A DNA stretch of 63,604 nucleotides. It comes from VFZS01 sp964353255. Its GTDB lineage: Bacteria > Acidobacteriota > Terriglobia > Bryobacterales > Bryobacteraceae. The notes under the pieces were generated by a model. It made no database searches. It was not told the DNA's origin and worked only from the letters and a program-made list of their open reading frames with translations. A program made the position numbers and the translations under genes. The stretch covers positions 1 to 63,604 of the forward strand of contig CAYGVJ010000008.1 in the NCBI GenBank assembly GCA_964353255.1, given 5' to 3'. Positions 35,661 to 45,297 of the stretch are shown here, one piece after another (within the stretch, counting starts at the first letter, position 1; each line of letters opens with the position of its first letter).

Positions 35661-36478
35661 CTATTGCTCCGCACTTGAAGTATACCCCCATCGCCGGCGG
35701 GCTCGCGGCGAGGCATGAGCGGTCTCTCCTTGGGCCACCCCCAGCCATCTCCACCGCGCGGTCAACGCGCTGTCTGGCGGGCCTCGTTGACTATATACGC
35801 CGGCGGTGTGGAAGGTGTCCGGCTTGGCGTAGGTCGATCGCGCGCGGCTGTTGACGAAGTGCAGAAAATCGGGCAGAAACCGTGAGAAACGGTCTCCGGA
35901 AATGTGGAAGAGGCACGGGTTGGCGGGCCAGGTGCAACAGCGCGTGAAACAGAGAGAGCTGGAAGGCGCGGAGTCCTTGGCGTTTGCGGAGTTGCGGGCG
36001 GACGGGCGGCGTTAACGAAATGGGCGGGGAGAACTTCGAGAAAACGTTTGGCTCCCCGAGAAGAACTCAGATACGGAATGAAAATGGAGAATCTCGACGG
36101 AGAGGGTTCCTTCATTGTGTTAACCAGGCCCATGATTTTCGGATCGGCGGTCTCTTGCAGGGGCCTATCGCATACCCGACCGCTGGTGACATCGTTTCCC
36201 TCCCTTACACGATGCTGGCTGATTTCGTTCAGGGATCAGGTTTGCCATACGCTCACCTTCCGGCAAGCCAGACCGCTACGAAAGGAGCACCCGGAGGTCC
36301 TACAGCGAAACTCTGCAGCTTGGAGGCGTAGGCAACGCGTTACACCAACGTCTCTACAGCACGTGCGTGCAATTTATCCAGAGGACACCTCCCTCGCGTC
36401 GCGACGCAAACGTGCGTTCTGCTCCGGAACCCTTCCCGACACCTGCCGGCGTCGTTGAACTAACGGATCCGGACCGAT
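35661..36478. other. 818-base region without a supported gene
   Basis: Several open frames cross this stretch on both strands, but none shows a recognisable domain, good codon usage or a ribosome site, and base composition is visibly lower in G+C than the neighbouring genes. A small palindrome (ACCGT-GAGAA-ACGGT) occurs at about 35880-35894. It may hold the promoter for the AraC operon, decayed mobile DNA or an undetected RNA. Confidence 0.5.
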
Positions 36479-37447
36479 ATGATGGGGCTTCGGTGCGAAC
36501 GCATGCTGACCGAACGAGAGGGTGAATCTTCGGCTTTACGGCATCTTCTACAGCAGACGGTGATTCCCGCGCTGCAAGTCTTGGCGGCAGGCGAGAGCGC
36601 CCTGATTCTCGCTCCGGACGGCGCCCTTCCCATCGCTGGACGGCGGCAGGATGACCTGGAAACGCACCAGTATCCCGAGATCTGCTTCTGCCTCTCAGGG
36701 GAGGCGGAACTGTGGACGGGCGAAGGCTACGTCCGGCTGGGCTGCGGCGGCGTGTTGGTGATCCCGCCCGGCGTCCCGCACTCGCCCGGCGAGTTGCATT
36801 CGATCACCGGCAACCCGCGTCATGCGGCCTCCCGCCTGCTGTGGCTGGGCTCGTTTCCGTACGGCGCGGTCATGAACCTGTGCGAGTGCGAGGCACGCCA
36901 GCACCATTCCACGACCCGCCATCTGTTCCTGGAACGGCGCTGCGGGACGCTCATTGCGGAGGTGATTCAAGAACTTCGCTCGCGGCGGTCCGGCTACGCG
37001 CCCATGGCGGCCGCGGTGCTGGTGCAGGCGCTCGTCGGCATCTCCCGCGGGTCTGATCTGGCCGACGGCGAAGCCGCGCTCGCCGCTCCACAGCCGGCGC
37101 TCGACGAGGGTGAAACCTTGTGCGCCCGCGCCCGCCGCTTCATCCGGGATCGCTTCGACACGCCGCTGGATCTCGACATCGTCGCCCGGGCCTTGATGAC
37201 CAATCGCTCGGCGCTCTGCCGCGAGTTCAAGCAGGGAACGGGAAGGACGGTGTTGGATTACCTGACCGCGGTCCGCATCGACGCCGCCCGCCGCTTGCTG
37301 CTCACCAGCTTGAAGGTTGCCGAGGTTTCGCGGCTGGTGGGCGTCAACGACCCGTACTATTTCAGCCGGCTCTTTCGCCGTCATTGCGGCTGCTCGCCGA
37401 AGGACTTCCGCCAACAACAGCATGCGGCGGCCGAAGACGGCAAGTAG
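36479..37447 (+). CDS. AraC-family transcriptional regulator
   Basis: This 322-residue regulator has an N-terminal cupin-like sensing domain (about 50-130: YPEICFCLSGEAELW, GGVLVIPPGVPHSPGE) and a C-terminal AraC double helix-turn-helix (about 215-315: FIRDRFDTPLDLDIVARALMTNRSALCREFKQGTG ... VSRLVGVNDPYYFSRLFRRHCGCSPKDFR). It stands at the head of a gene series reading in the same direction (aminotransferase to barrel protein) and probably activates it in response to a small molecule held in the cupin. Confidence 0.9.
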   Translation: MMGLRCERMLTEREGESSALRHLLQQTVIPALQVLAAGESALILAPDGALPIAGRRQDDLETHQYPEICFCLSGEAELWTGEGYVRLGCGGVLVIPPGVPHSPGELHSITGNPRHAASRLLWLGSFPYGAVMNLCECEARQHHSTTRHLFLERRCGTLIAEVIQELRSRRSGYAPMAAAVLVQALVGISRGSDLADGEAALAAPQPALDEGETLCARARRFIRDRFDTPLDLDIVARALMTNRSALCREFKQGTGRTVLDYLTAVRIDAARRLLLTSLKVAEVSRLVGVNDPYYFSRLFRRHCGCSPKDFRQQQHAAAEDGK

Positions 37448-37527
37448 CCGCGAAAACCGACGAAAATCCAGCTTTCCGCCGAATTCGTCCATTTTCCGGA
37501 ACCGGGGCCCGCTCTACGATATTGACG

Positions 37528-38760
37528 ATGCAGGCAACCACCATCCGTTCCCTCGAACGGTCGCGGGCGCTGTACAGCCGCGCGAAACAGATCATCCTGG
37601 GCGGCGCCCAGACGATCAGCAAGCAGCCGGAGCGCTTCCACCCCGGGTTCGCCCCGGCCTACATCGAGCGCGGGTCCGGCGCGCGCCTCTGGGACCTGGA
37701 CGGTAACGAGTACCTGGACTACGTGATGGCGCTCGGACCCATCGTGCTCGGCTATGCCCACCCGGCGGTGGACGATGCGGTGCGGCGGCAACTGGCGCGC
37801 GGCGTTCTGTTTTCGGGCAACTCGCCGCTCGAAGTTACGGTGGCGGAGAAGCTCATCGCCTCCGTGCCCGGCGCCGAACGGGTGCGCTTTTTCAAAACCG
37901 GCGCCGATGGTTGCAGCGCCGCCGTGAGGCTGGCGCGCAAATACACGGGCCGTCCTTTGGTGGTCAGTTGCGGCTATCACGGCTGGCACGACTGGTGGGC
38001 AGGCCTGCGCGGCGACGGCGACGTCCCCCGGGCCGCGGCGGAACTCACGCTCGATGTTCCCTACGGCGATTCCGCGGCCGTCTGCCGCCTCTTCGAAGAG
38101 CATGGCAATGCCCTCGCCTGCGTCATCGTCGAAACTGTGGTGCATGACCTGGACGCCCCGTTCCTGCGGACGGTGGCCAGCCTCTGCCGCGCGCACGGCG
38201 CCATCCTGGTGTTCGACGAAGTCATCACCGGCTTCCGGCTGGCCCTCGCCGGCGTGCAGGAATACACCGGCATCCGCCCGGACCTCTCGGTGTTCGGCAA
38301 GGCCATGGCCAACGGTTTCCCGCTCGCGGCCCTGGTCGGAAAAGCAGAGATCTTCGACGCCGCGCGGGACCTCTGGATCAGCAGCACCTTCGCCGGCGAG
38401 ACGCTCTCGCTGGCGGCGGCAGCGGCCACCACTGACGAACTGCGGCAGCCCGGCGCGTTCGCGCATCTGCGCGCGATGGGCGCCCGTCTGCTCGATGGCT
38501 GGCGCGCGCTCTCGCGTGAGTTTCCCGAAGTGCGGGTGTCCATCCGGGGACTCGAGTCGCTTCCCCACCTGGCTTTTGACGCCGGCTTCCGCGAGCAGGA
38601 AGATCTCTTCATGGAGACCATGCTGCGCAACGGGTTCTTTGTGCGCCGGAACCACTACTGGTTCACCACGCTGGCGCATACCGCCGCCGATATCGACGAA
38701 ACGCTCGCGTGCATGCGAGTGGCATTCCGGAGGATCGTGGAGTCGTCATGCCGCACCTGA
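37528..38760 (+). CDS. class III aminotransferase, glutamate-1-semialdehyde aminomutase-like
   Basis: This 410-residue PLP enzyme belongs to fold type I. The early RAKQIILGGAQTISKQPERFHPGFAP segment and GYHGWHDWW are typical of the glutamate-1-semialdehyde 2,1-aminomutase group; VFDEVITGFR holds the cofactor Asp, and Lys258 in VFGKAMANGFPLAAL is the Schiff-base lysine. It is unlikely to be HemL: it is in a catabolic-looking cluster with amidohydrolases and a transporter. Its stop overlaps the start region of the next gene by 13 bases. The substrate is probably an amino sugar acid or keto acid, but this is inference. Confidence 0.82.
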   Translation: MQATTIRSLERSRALYSRAKQIILGGAQTISKQPERFHPGFAPAYIERGSGARLWDLDGNEYLDYVMALGPIVLGYAHPAVDDAVRRQLARGVLFSGNSPLEVTVAEKLIASVPGAERVRFFKTGADGCSAAVRLARKYTGRPLVVSCGYHGWHDWWAGLRGDGDVPRAAAELTLDVPYGDSAAVCRLFEEHGNALACVIVETVVHDLDAPFLRTVASLCRAHGAILVFDEVITGFRLALAGVQEYTGIRPDLSVFGKAMANGFPLAALVGKAEIFDAARDLWISSTFAGETLSLAAAAATTDELRQPGAFAHLRAMGARLLDGWRALSREFPEVRVSIRGLESLPHLAFDAGFREQEDLFMETMLRNGFFVRRNHYWFTTLAHTAADIDETLACMRVAFRRIVESSCRT

Positions 38761-39536
38761 AGCTGTTTGACTCGAGTGCCATGATCGGCCTCACGCTCGC
38801 GCCGATCCCGGCGCCCCTGCCGGACGCGGCCGCGCTCACCCGGGAGATGGACCGCTTCGGAATCGAGCAGGCGCTGGCGTGGCACTACGGCTTCGGGTCG
38901 CAGGCAAAAGCGCAGATGAACCGCCGCACGCTGGAAGCGGTACGCCGCTCGTCGCGTTTGTCGGGCTGCTGGGTGCTGCGAACGTCCCCCACCATGCGGG
39001 GCGAGAAGCTTGAAGACCAGGCGCGGCAGTTGCGCGATGCCGGAGCGCGGGCCGCGCGCATCTTCGCCGACGAAGGTCCTACGGCCGGGCCCGTAACGCT
39101 CGCGGATTTCGAATTCGGGCCGCTGCTGGCGGCATTGGCCGAACGCGGAGTGCCCCTGCTGCTGCCCGCGGATTCGCTGAACGGTGCGCCCGGCGCCTAC
39201 GCCTACGGCTTCGAACGAATCGACGCCATCTGCCGCGAACATCCGCGGCTGCCCGTCGTGCTGCTCGAGCCGCGCTACCGCGCGCAGCCTCAATTGATCG
39301 CCCTGATGCGGCGCCATCCGCGGCTCTACGCGACCATCTCCGGCCTCGGAATGTTCCGGCAGATCGAGAGCCTCTCCGCGATGGTCGGCGCCTCGCGGTT
39401 CTTGTTCGGCACCAACCTGCCGTACGGCGATCCGGCGCTGCCCATAGGCGCGCTCCTCTACTCGGGCCTGAGCCAGAGCGACAAGGAACGCATCGGCGGA
39501 GAGAACCTCCGCGAGTTGCTGGGGGAGGTGCGGTGA
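38748..39536 (+). CDS. amidohydrolase-family protein (TIM barrel)
   Basis: This 262-residue protein is a short Amidohydrolase_2-type TIM barrel: MPHLKLFDSSAMIG, FADEGPTAGPVTLADFEFGPLL, LPVVLLEPRYR and FLFGTNLPYGDP. The usual N-terminal HxH metal pair is absent (the early segment reads FDSSAMIG), so it may be inactive or a lactonase-like relative. It starts inside the end of the aminotransferase gene and is itself overlapped by the next amidohydrolase. Confidence 0.65.
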   Translation: MPHLKLFDSSAMIGLTLAPIPAPLPDAAALTREMDRFGIEQALAWHYGFGSQAKAQMNRRTLEAVRRSSRLSGCWVLRTSPTMRGEKLEDQARQLRDAGARAARIFADEGPTAGPVTLADFEFGPLLAALAERGVPLLLPADSLNGAPGAYAYGFERIDAICREHPRLPVVLLEPRYRAQPQLIALMRRHPRLYATISGLGMFRQIESLSAMVGASRFLFGTNLPYGDPALPIGALLYSGLSQSDKERIGGENLRELLGEVR

Positions 39537-40408
39537 TGCGCATCCAGCGTCGCGAGTTCCTGGCGGGCACCCTACTGCGCGGCCCCGCGTCCGCCGCCGG
39601 AACGGCGGAGCGGATTCGCGAAGGGCTGCCGCTCGAAGGTATTGACATCGTGGATATGCACGGCCATTTCGGGCCGGCGCCGGAAGGAGCCATCTGGCCC
39701 CATGCGCTCGCGGCCGTGCTCGAAGATTACGACCGCTGCGGCATCCGCAAAGCGGTGCTCAGCCATTTCGACGCCCTCGGCGCCACCAGCGCGGCCGACC
39801 TTCGCCAGGCCACCGCCGAATCGGCCGAAGCGGTGCGCGCCCACCGCGACAGGCTGCGCGCCCACCTCGTATTCCATCCCGCTTTTCTAAAGGAGTCGCT
39901 GGCGGCGATGGCGGACACCGCCCGCCCCGCATCGCCTTTCATCGGTTTCAAGCTGCACACCGAACTGCACCGCCACGAGCCCGGCTCTCCGTCCTATCAA
40001 GAGCTCTACCGGTTCGCGCACGACAACGCCATGCCCGTGCTGGTGCACGTTGGGTCGAACGTGCGGGAGTGGATCCCCGCGGCGCAGCGGATCGCGAAAG
40101 GCCACCCCAAGATGCCGCTGGTCATCGCGCACCTCGGCGGGGGTGAGGAGCAGACGCTGGCGCTTTTCGGCGCCAATCTGCCGAATCTCTTCGTCGACAC
40201 CTGCGGCTCGTTCGGCGCGCACCGCATGATCGAACGCCTGGTGGCAAAGGTGGGCGCGGAGCGAATCCTGTTCGCCACCGACGGTGGTTATTTGAGTCCC
40301 GGAGCGCAGTTGGCGCGGATCGCATTTGCGGACATTTCCGAGGCGGCCAAACGCGCCATTCTCGGCGGGAACGCGAAACAAGTTTACGGCAGGAGGCTGC
40401 CGGAGTGA
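39536..40408 (+). CDS. amidohydrolase family enzyme with Tat-like leader
   Basis: This 290-residue protein begins MRIQRREFLAGTLL, a twin-arginine-like leader, and then VDMHGHFG, the HxH metal site of Amidohydrolase_2 enzymes. Later conserved parts are GFKLHTEL, MPVLVHVGSN, PLVIAHLGGG and ILFATDGG. It may be a hydrolase, lactonase or decarboxylase on the same substrate as its partner. The ATG overlaps the previous stop (GTGATG). The 3' end of the gene is duplicated in tandem (40400-40437). Confidence 0.8.
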   Translation: MRIQRREFLAGTLLRGPASAAGTAERIREGLPLEGIDIVDMHGHFGPAPEGAIWPHALAAVLEDYDRCGIRKAVLSHFDALGATSAADLRQATAESAEAVRAHRDRLRAHLVFHPAFLKESLAAMADTARPASPFIGFKLHTELHRHEPGSPSYQELYRFAHDNAMPVLVHVGSNVREWIPAAQRIAKGHPKMPLVIAHLGGGEEQTLALFGANLPNLFVDTCGSFGAHRMIERLVAKVGAERILFATDGGYLSPGAQLARIAFADISEAAKRAILGGNAKQVYGRRLPE

Positions 40409-40437
40409 GACCCAGAAGCCGGAGTGAGACGCAGAAG
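40400..40437. repeat. 19-bp tandem duplication containing a stop codon
   Basis: The unit CCGGAGTGAGACCCAGAAG occurs twice in a row with one mismatch. The first copy carries the amidohydrolase stop codon and the second leads into the AAGGAGG ribosome site of the receptor gene. Confidence 0.8.
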
Positions 40438-40449
40438 GAGGTCACGACG

Positions 40450-43400
40450 ATGAGTCACCACGGATCGATTCGACTGGCACTAGCATTGTGTCTGTGCGCC
40501 GCGACGCTGGCGGCGCAGACCGTTACGGGGGCGCTGGAAGGCTCGGTGCAGGATCCCAGCGGCGGGCTGATGCCCAATGTCAAGGTCACGCTGTGGCGCG
40601 AGGAAACGGGTTTTTCGCGCACCGCGATGACCAACGAAGCGGGGCTGTTCCGCGCCGATCAGCTTCCCGTCGGCGTCTACCAGTTCAGGGCCGCGGCCGA
40701 TGGCTTCGCCGCGCTCAAAGGCAGAGTGGAAGTGGCGGCGGCCGGATCCGCGTTGCTCAAGCTCGTGATGCAGCCGGGACGGGTGGAGCAGTCGGTGGAA
40801 GTGGCGGCATCGGCGGTGGGTGTCGAGTTGATGAACTTCGACATGAGCCGTGGCGAATCGGGCGCGGCGATTCAGGACCTGCCGGTGCTCGACCGCGACG
40901 TCATCAGCCTGGTGGCGCTCAGTCCCGGAGTGCCCGCGCCCAACGAAAAGGTCAGCAACGATCCGACTGCGCGGCGCGGCGCCTTCAACATCGGGGGAAC
41001 GCGCTGGCGCAACGTGATTTTCAACATCGACGGCACCGACAACAACGACGATCGCGGCAGCGGCACGCGGGCCTCGGTGATCCAGGAGTCCGTGCAGGAG
41101 ATGCGCGTGCTCACCAACGTCTTCTCGGCGCAATACGGGCGTGGCGGAGGCGGCGTGGTGGACGTGATTCTGAAGTCCGGGACGAACCAGTTCCACGGTG
41201 CGATCTTCGAGAATTTCCGCAACGAAGATCTCAACGCCAACGACTTCTTCAATAACCGCGCCGGCCTGGCCCGTCCCGGGGACAAGCGCAACGAGTGGGG
41301 CGGCGTGCTCGGCGGCCCGGTGATTCGCAACCGCACCTTCTTTTTCGCCGGCTTGCAGGGCAACAACATCCGACTCAGCCGTGCGGGCAGCGTGACGGTG
41401 ATACCCGACGCGCAGCGCCAGGTGGGGCCGCTGGCCGCGCAGGGCGGCGCGCAGGTGGGGTCGCTCATCCAGAGTTACTACAAGCTGCTTCCGCCCAGCC
41501 GCACCGGAATCATCCAGGCCAACATCCCGTACCCCTTCGACGGCTACAACTGGAGCGTCAAGATCGACCACAAGCTCAGTGACAAGGATTGGCTGGAGCT
41601 GCGTTACTTCGACCGCAAGTTCACCGGTCAGTACACGTTCCTCATCGCGCCCGGCAACCGCTGGGAGCACGATCGCGATTCCACGCTCTCCGGCACCTGG
41701 CGCTGCGTCTTCAGCCCGCGCGCGGTGAACGAGTTCAAAGCCAGCTACCTGCATCTGAAGCGCGACAGCCGGACGCCGGACGCCCAACTGCCGGACGTGG
41801 CCATCAGCGGCTTCCAGACCATCGGCAACTCGACCAACCAGCCGGCCCTCTACGAGAACCGCGACGCCCAGTTCGCCGACAACTTTTCCTTCGCCGCCGG
41901 GCGCCACATGCTGAAGGCCGGCACGGACATTCGATGGAAGCAGCTTGTGGGCTATGCGTATTTCTATGGCCGTGGGGTCTACACATTCGGCCCCACGTCG
42001 ATTGCCGTGCCTGGGTATTCAACGACCGCGATTACGAATTTCCAAAACGGCCTCGCGCTGACTTTCAACCAGGGAGTCGGCGACTTCGAGCGCGATTTCC
42101 GCACGCGCGAGTACAGTTTTTACCTCCAGGACGACTGGAGGCTGCGGCCGAACCTGACGCTGAACCTCGGTGTACGCTACGAGATCCCGCTGTCGCCGGA
42201 CATCAAGGGCAGCAAGAGCGGCCAGAAGGCCTATGTCGCCTACGACCCGTTCGCCGCGCGTTACGTCGACCTCGAGAATCGGTTCAACTACTTCGCGCCC
42301 CGCCTCGGAGGGACGTGGGATCCGTTCGGCAAGGGCCGGACCTCCATCCGCGGCGGCTACGGCTTGGTCTACGGCCGCATGGTGCAGGACGACTACAACA
42401 TCGGCGCCATTCTACAGCCACCGTTGCTTCTGCTGGCCTCGCTGACGGTAACGCCGGCCTTGGGGCCCATCTACCTCGGGCGCGGCCCTGAAGTCGCGAA
42501 GGGACAGCCGGTGCCGGTTCAGGGTAACCTCCGCGCCGGCGTGCGCCTTCCCTACACGCACACCTGGTCGGCGGGAGTGCAGCAGAACATTGGAACGTCG
42601 TCGACGCTGGAGGTCGCCTACGTGGGGACGGCGTCGCGGCGTCTTTCGCAGCAGAACGAGTTCAACCGTTTCGACATCGCGCGTTACCCGTATGCCCGGA
42701 TCGACCCCAAGCAAGGCAGCCTCATGCTGGTGGATTCCACGGCGTTCTCCGACTACCGGTCGCTGCAAGCGGGCTTCCGGCAGCGGCTGCGTCGCGGGCT
42801 TTCGCTGACTCTCGCCTATACGTGGTCGAAGGCGGAGGACGTGATCTTCGACGGCATCGCTGGGAGCGGCAACGGGCGTGGGGCCAACGGCAGCAGCGAC
42901 GCCTCCGAATCCAGTGCCGCGATGCCGACGCGCTTCGACCCGGTGACGCGCCGCCCGCTCAACGAGTATGAGAAGGGCCCGGCGATCTTCGACCGGCCGC
43001 ATGCCTTCACCGCCAGCTTCGTCTACCGTTTGCCGCGGCTGACGTCGAACCGCGTAGCCGGCGCGGCGCTTCACAACTGGTCGGTATCGGGCATCGCCAC
43101 GTATCAGTCCGGCATTCCCTTCAACGTGCTCGCGGGTCGCGACCTCAGCGGTGACTATGTGCCGGGCGGCGACCGCCCGGACATTGTGGACCGCTCGATC
43201 CTCGGAAGGGTGTATCGGAACCCCGACGAGGTGATGCCCCGCACTGCTTTCTCCTTGCCAACGCCGGTGCCGCCAACCGCTTCGGCCGCGGGCCAGCCCG
43301 GAACGTTCGGTTCGCTGCCTCGCAACGCATTCCGGCGCGACGGTGTGCACGAATGGGACCTCTCGGTGGTGCGGCAGTTCCCGATTCGTGAGCGGGTGCG

Positions 43401-43551
43401 GCTGGAGTTCCGCGGCGACTTCTTCAACGCGTTCAACACCCCTCAGTTCAACGGCCCGGTGATCAATCTTGTTTCGACCGATTTCGGCCGCATTCGGAGC
43501 ACGGCCAACACGCCGCGCAACATACGCTTCGTGCTGAAGCTCCATTTCTGA
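40450..43551 (+). CDS. Oar-type TonB-dependent outer-membrane receptor
   Basis: This 1033-residue receptor has a signal peptide (residues 1-22), a carboxypeptidase-regulatory-like domain (GALEGSVQDPSGGLMPNVKVTL ... GLFRADQLPVGVYQFRAAADGF), a plug (GGTRWRNVIFNIDGTDNND, QEMRVLTNVFSAQYGR) and a barrel ending with aromatic Phe (FVLKLHF). AAGGAGG precedes the ATG. It sits between amidohydrolases and a symporter, so it likely imports the substrate of this cluster across the outer membrane. It differs in sequence from the receptor at 26679. Confidence 0.9.
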   Translation: MSHHGSIRLALALCLCAATLAAQTVTGALEGSVQDPSGGLMPNVKVTLWREETGFSRTAMTNEAGLFRADQLPVGVYQFRAAADGFAALKGRVEVAAAGSALLKLVMQPGRVEQSVEVAASAVGVELMNFDMSRGESGAAIQDLPVLDRDVISLVALSPGVPAPNEKVSNDPTARRGAFNIGGTRWRNVIFNIDGTDNNDDRGSGTRASVIQESVQEMRVLTNVFSAQYGRGGGGVVDVILKSGTNQFHGAIFENFRNEDLNANDFFNNRAGLARPGDKRNEWGGVLGGPVIRNRTFFFAGLQGNNIRLSRAGSVTVIPDAQRQVGPLAAQGGAQVGSLIQSYYKLLPPSRTGIIQANIPYPFDGYNWSVKIDHKLSDKDWLELRYFDRKFTGQYTFLIAPGNRWEHDRDSTLSGTWRCVFSPRAVNEFKASYLHLKRDSRTPDAQLPDVAISGFQTIGNSTNQPALYENRDAQFADNFSFAAGRHMLKAGTDIRWKQLVGYAYFYGRGVYTFGPTSIAVPGYSTTAITNFQNGLALTFNQGVGDFERDFRTREYSFYLQDDWRLRPNLTLNLGVRYEIPLSPDIKGSKSGQKAYVAYDPFAARYVDLENRFNYFAPRLGGTWDPFGKGRTSIRGGYGLVYGRMVQDDYNIGAILQPPLLLLASLTVTPALGPIYLGRGPEVAKGQPVPVQGNLRAGVRLPYTHTWSAGVQQNIGTSSTLEVAYVGTASRRLSQQNEFNRFDIARYPYARIDPKQGSLMLVDSTAFSDYRSLQAGFRQRLRRGLSLTLAYTWSKAEDVIFDGIAGSGNGRGANGSSDASESSAAMPTRFDPVTRRPLNEYEKGPAIFDRPHAFTASFVYRLPRLTSNRVAGAALHNWSVSGIATYQSGIPFNVLAGRDLSGDYVPGGDRPDIVDRSILGRVYRNPDEVMPRTAFSLPTPVPPTASAAGQPGTFGSLPRNAFRRDGVHEWDLSVVRQFPIRERVRLEFRGDFFNAFNTPQFNGPVINLVSTDFGRIRSTANTPRNIRFVLKLHF

Positions 43552-43574
43552 CCGGGACCTGACGACCAATCACT

Positions 43575-45275
43575 GTGCCGGCAATTCCAGCGAATCAAGG
43601 TGTACTGTGGGCCGTCGTGCTCGCGTACATGGCGGTGGTGACGCTGGCCGGCGCGCACTACTCGCGCTACATGCGCACGGCCGAGGCTTACTTCAAGGCC
43701 GAGAACGCGGTGCCGTGGTGGGCGGCCGGCATCGCCATCTACAAAGCCAACTTCACCGCGTACACGTTCGTCGCGATCGCTTCTTTGGTGTACATCGACG
43801 GCATGGCCGGGCTGCTGCTCGAGTCCGGCCCGGCTCTCGCGTTCCTGCTGGCGGCTACCGTGTTCGCGCGGCGCTGGCACCGGCTGCGCGTCACATCGCC
43901 GCCCGAGTACCTCGAGGCCCGGTTCAACCCGGCCACCCGAAAGTTGTTCAGCATCGTGGGGATCGCCGGCACGTTCATCTCCAGCGGGATCCGCCTCTAC
44001 GCAGTCTGCAAACTGGTGGAGTCCGTAATGGGCCTGCCGTTGCTGCCGACCATTCTGATGGCGGGCGCCGTGATGATCACCTACACCATGCTGGGCGGAC
44101 TCTGCGCGGTGGTGGTGACCGACGTGCTCCAGTTCATCATCCTGTTCCTGGCCGTGATCCCCATGTTCATCTCGTCAACGGCCCATATCTTCATGCAGGG
44201 TTCGTGGGCCGATTTCGTGGCGCGGATCCCCGCCGGCTATGCCTCGTTTCCGCATCTCGATCACGGACGCACCCTCGGCTGGCTGCTAGCGTTCTGGTTC
44301 GCCTACCTGCTGGACTACAACGGCGATTGGGGTGTGATTCAAATGATGTGCTCCACGCCCACCGAACGCGACGCGCGCAAGGCGGCGTTCCTCTCGACCG
44401 CGCTCGCCATTCCGCACGCATTTCTGCTGCTGGGGCCGTGCTTCGTGGCCCGGGTCCTGTGGCCGGCGGAGACCGCCGATCCGGCCGTGGTGGCGCAGGC
44501 CGAGACGGCCTACGGGCGGGTGGCGCTCAAACTGCTGCCGGTGGGGATGATCGGCGTAGTGGCCGCTGCCATGCTCGCGGCCACCATGAGCACGCTGAGC
44601 GTGGCATGGAACGTCCGCTCGACTTCGTTCGTGAACGATCTCTACGCCCGCTTCCTGCGGCCGCATGCGGGCGACCGCGAGAAGATCCTGGTGGGGCGGC
44701 TGGCGGTGGCTGCCGTGGGCGCCATCGCGACCTCGATCGCGGTAGTCGTGGCGCTGAAATCGACAGGACTCTTCTCGCTGGCGCAGTCGCTGGTCGGATT
44801 GTTGGTGATCCCGCTGATCCTGCCCCTGCTCCTGGGACTGCTGGTGCGGCAGGCGCGAAGCTGGGCCTGCATGGCGACCTTCTTCGGATGCACGGCGCTG
44901 GCGGCGCTGAACCGCTGGGGCTATGGCCTGATCGGCCTGTCACAGCCTCTGGCATTCGAAGGGGAACTGGTGGCGATCTCGGTGTTGGGCACGGCAATCA
45001 TGACGGGAAGCTGCCTCTTCCCGCGCCGCGAGGACGAGACGCGCCGCGTGGCGGCTTTCCTGCGCCGCATGGACCAGCCCGTCCCGGCGCCTGAGAAGGC
45101 CCCGGACATCCCCGCGCCCGTCGGAGTCATCGGCGCCATGACGCTGCTCATCGGTGCGCTGGTCATGCTGCTCGTTCTGCTTCCGCAAAGTCTCCTCGAC
45201 CGCTCGCTAACGGCCGGCATCGGCGGTGTGCTGATCGCCATCGGATGGCTCATGAAGCGGAGCGTGCCCCGCTGA
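43575..45275 (+). CDS. sodium:solute symporter (SSS family)
   Basis: This 566-residue inner-membrane carrier shows about 13-14 helices. SSS landmarks are RTAEAYFKAENAVPWWAAGIAIYKANFTAY early, YLEARFNPATRK, TYTMLGGLCAVVVTDVLQFIILFLAVIPM and the late AAMLAATMSTLSVAWNVRSTSFVNDLY, which is the conserved helix-8-type signature. GTG start. It would carry the compound that the upstream receptor admits into the cytoplasm, where the aminotransferase and amidohydrolases act. Confidence 0.85.
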   Translation: MPAIPANQGVLWAVVLAYMAVVTLAGAHYSRYMRTAEAYFKAENAVPWWAAGIAIYKANFTAYTFVAIASLVYIDGMAGLLLESGPALAFLLAATVFARRWHRLRVTSPPEYLEARFNPATRKLFSIVGIAGTFISSGIRLYAVCKLVESVMGLPLLPTILMAGAVMITYTMLGGLCAVVVTDVLQFIILFLAVIPMFISSTAHIFMQGSWADFVARIPAGYASFPHLDHGRTLGWLLAFWFAYLLDYNGDWGVIQMMCSTPTERDARKAAFLSTALAIPHAFLLLGPCFVARVLWPAETADPAVVAQAETAYGRVALKLLPVGMIGVVAAAMLAATMSTLSVAWNVRSTSFVNDLYARFLRPHAGDREKILVGRLAVAAVGAIATSIAVVVALKSTGLFSLAQSLVGLLVIPLILPLLLGLLVRQARSWACMATFFGCTALAALNRWGYGLIGLSQPLAFEGELVAISVLGTAIMTGSCLFPRREDETRRVAAFLRRMDQPVPAPEKAPDIPAPVGVIGAMTLLIGALVMLLVLLPQSLLDRSLTAGIGGVLIAIGWLMKRSVPR

Positions 45276-45297
45276 TGGTGAACTAAGGAATTACTCG

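Noticed and set aside
35762..36458. Two opposed open frames (minus 35762-36133, plus 35904-36458)
   Set aside because: Neither has domain support or a ribosome site; the composition is consistent with non-coding DNA. Kept as an unexplained region.
37528..38760. Assignment of the aminotransferase as HemL
   Set aside because: The fold motifs fit, but the catabolic neighbourhood and lack of other tetrapyrrole genes argue against it.
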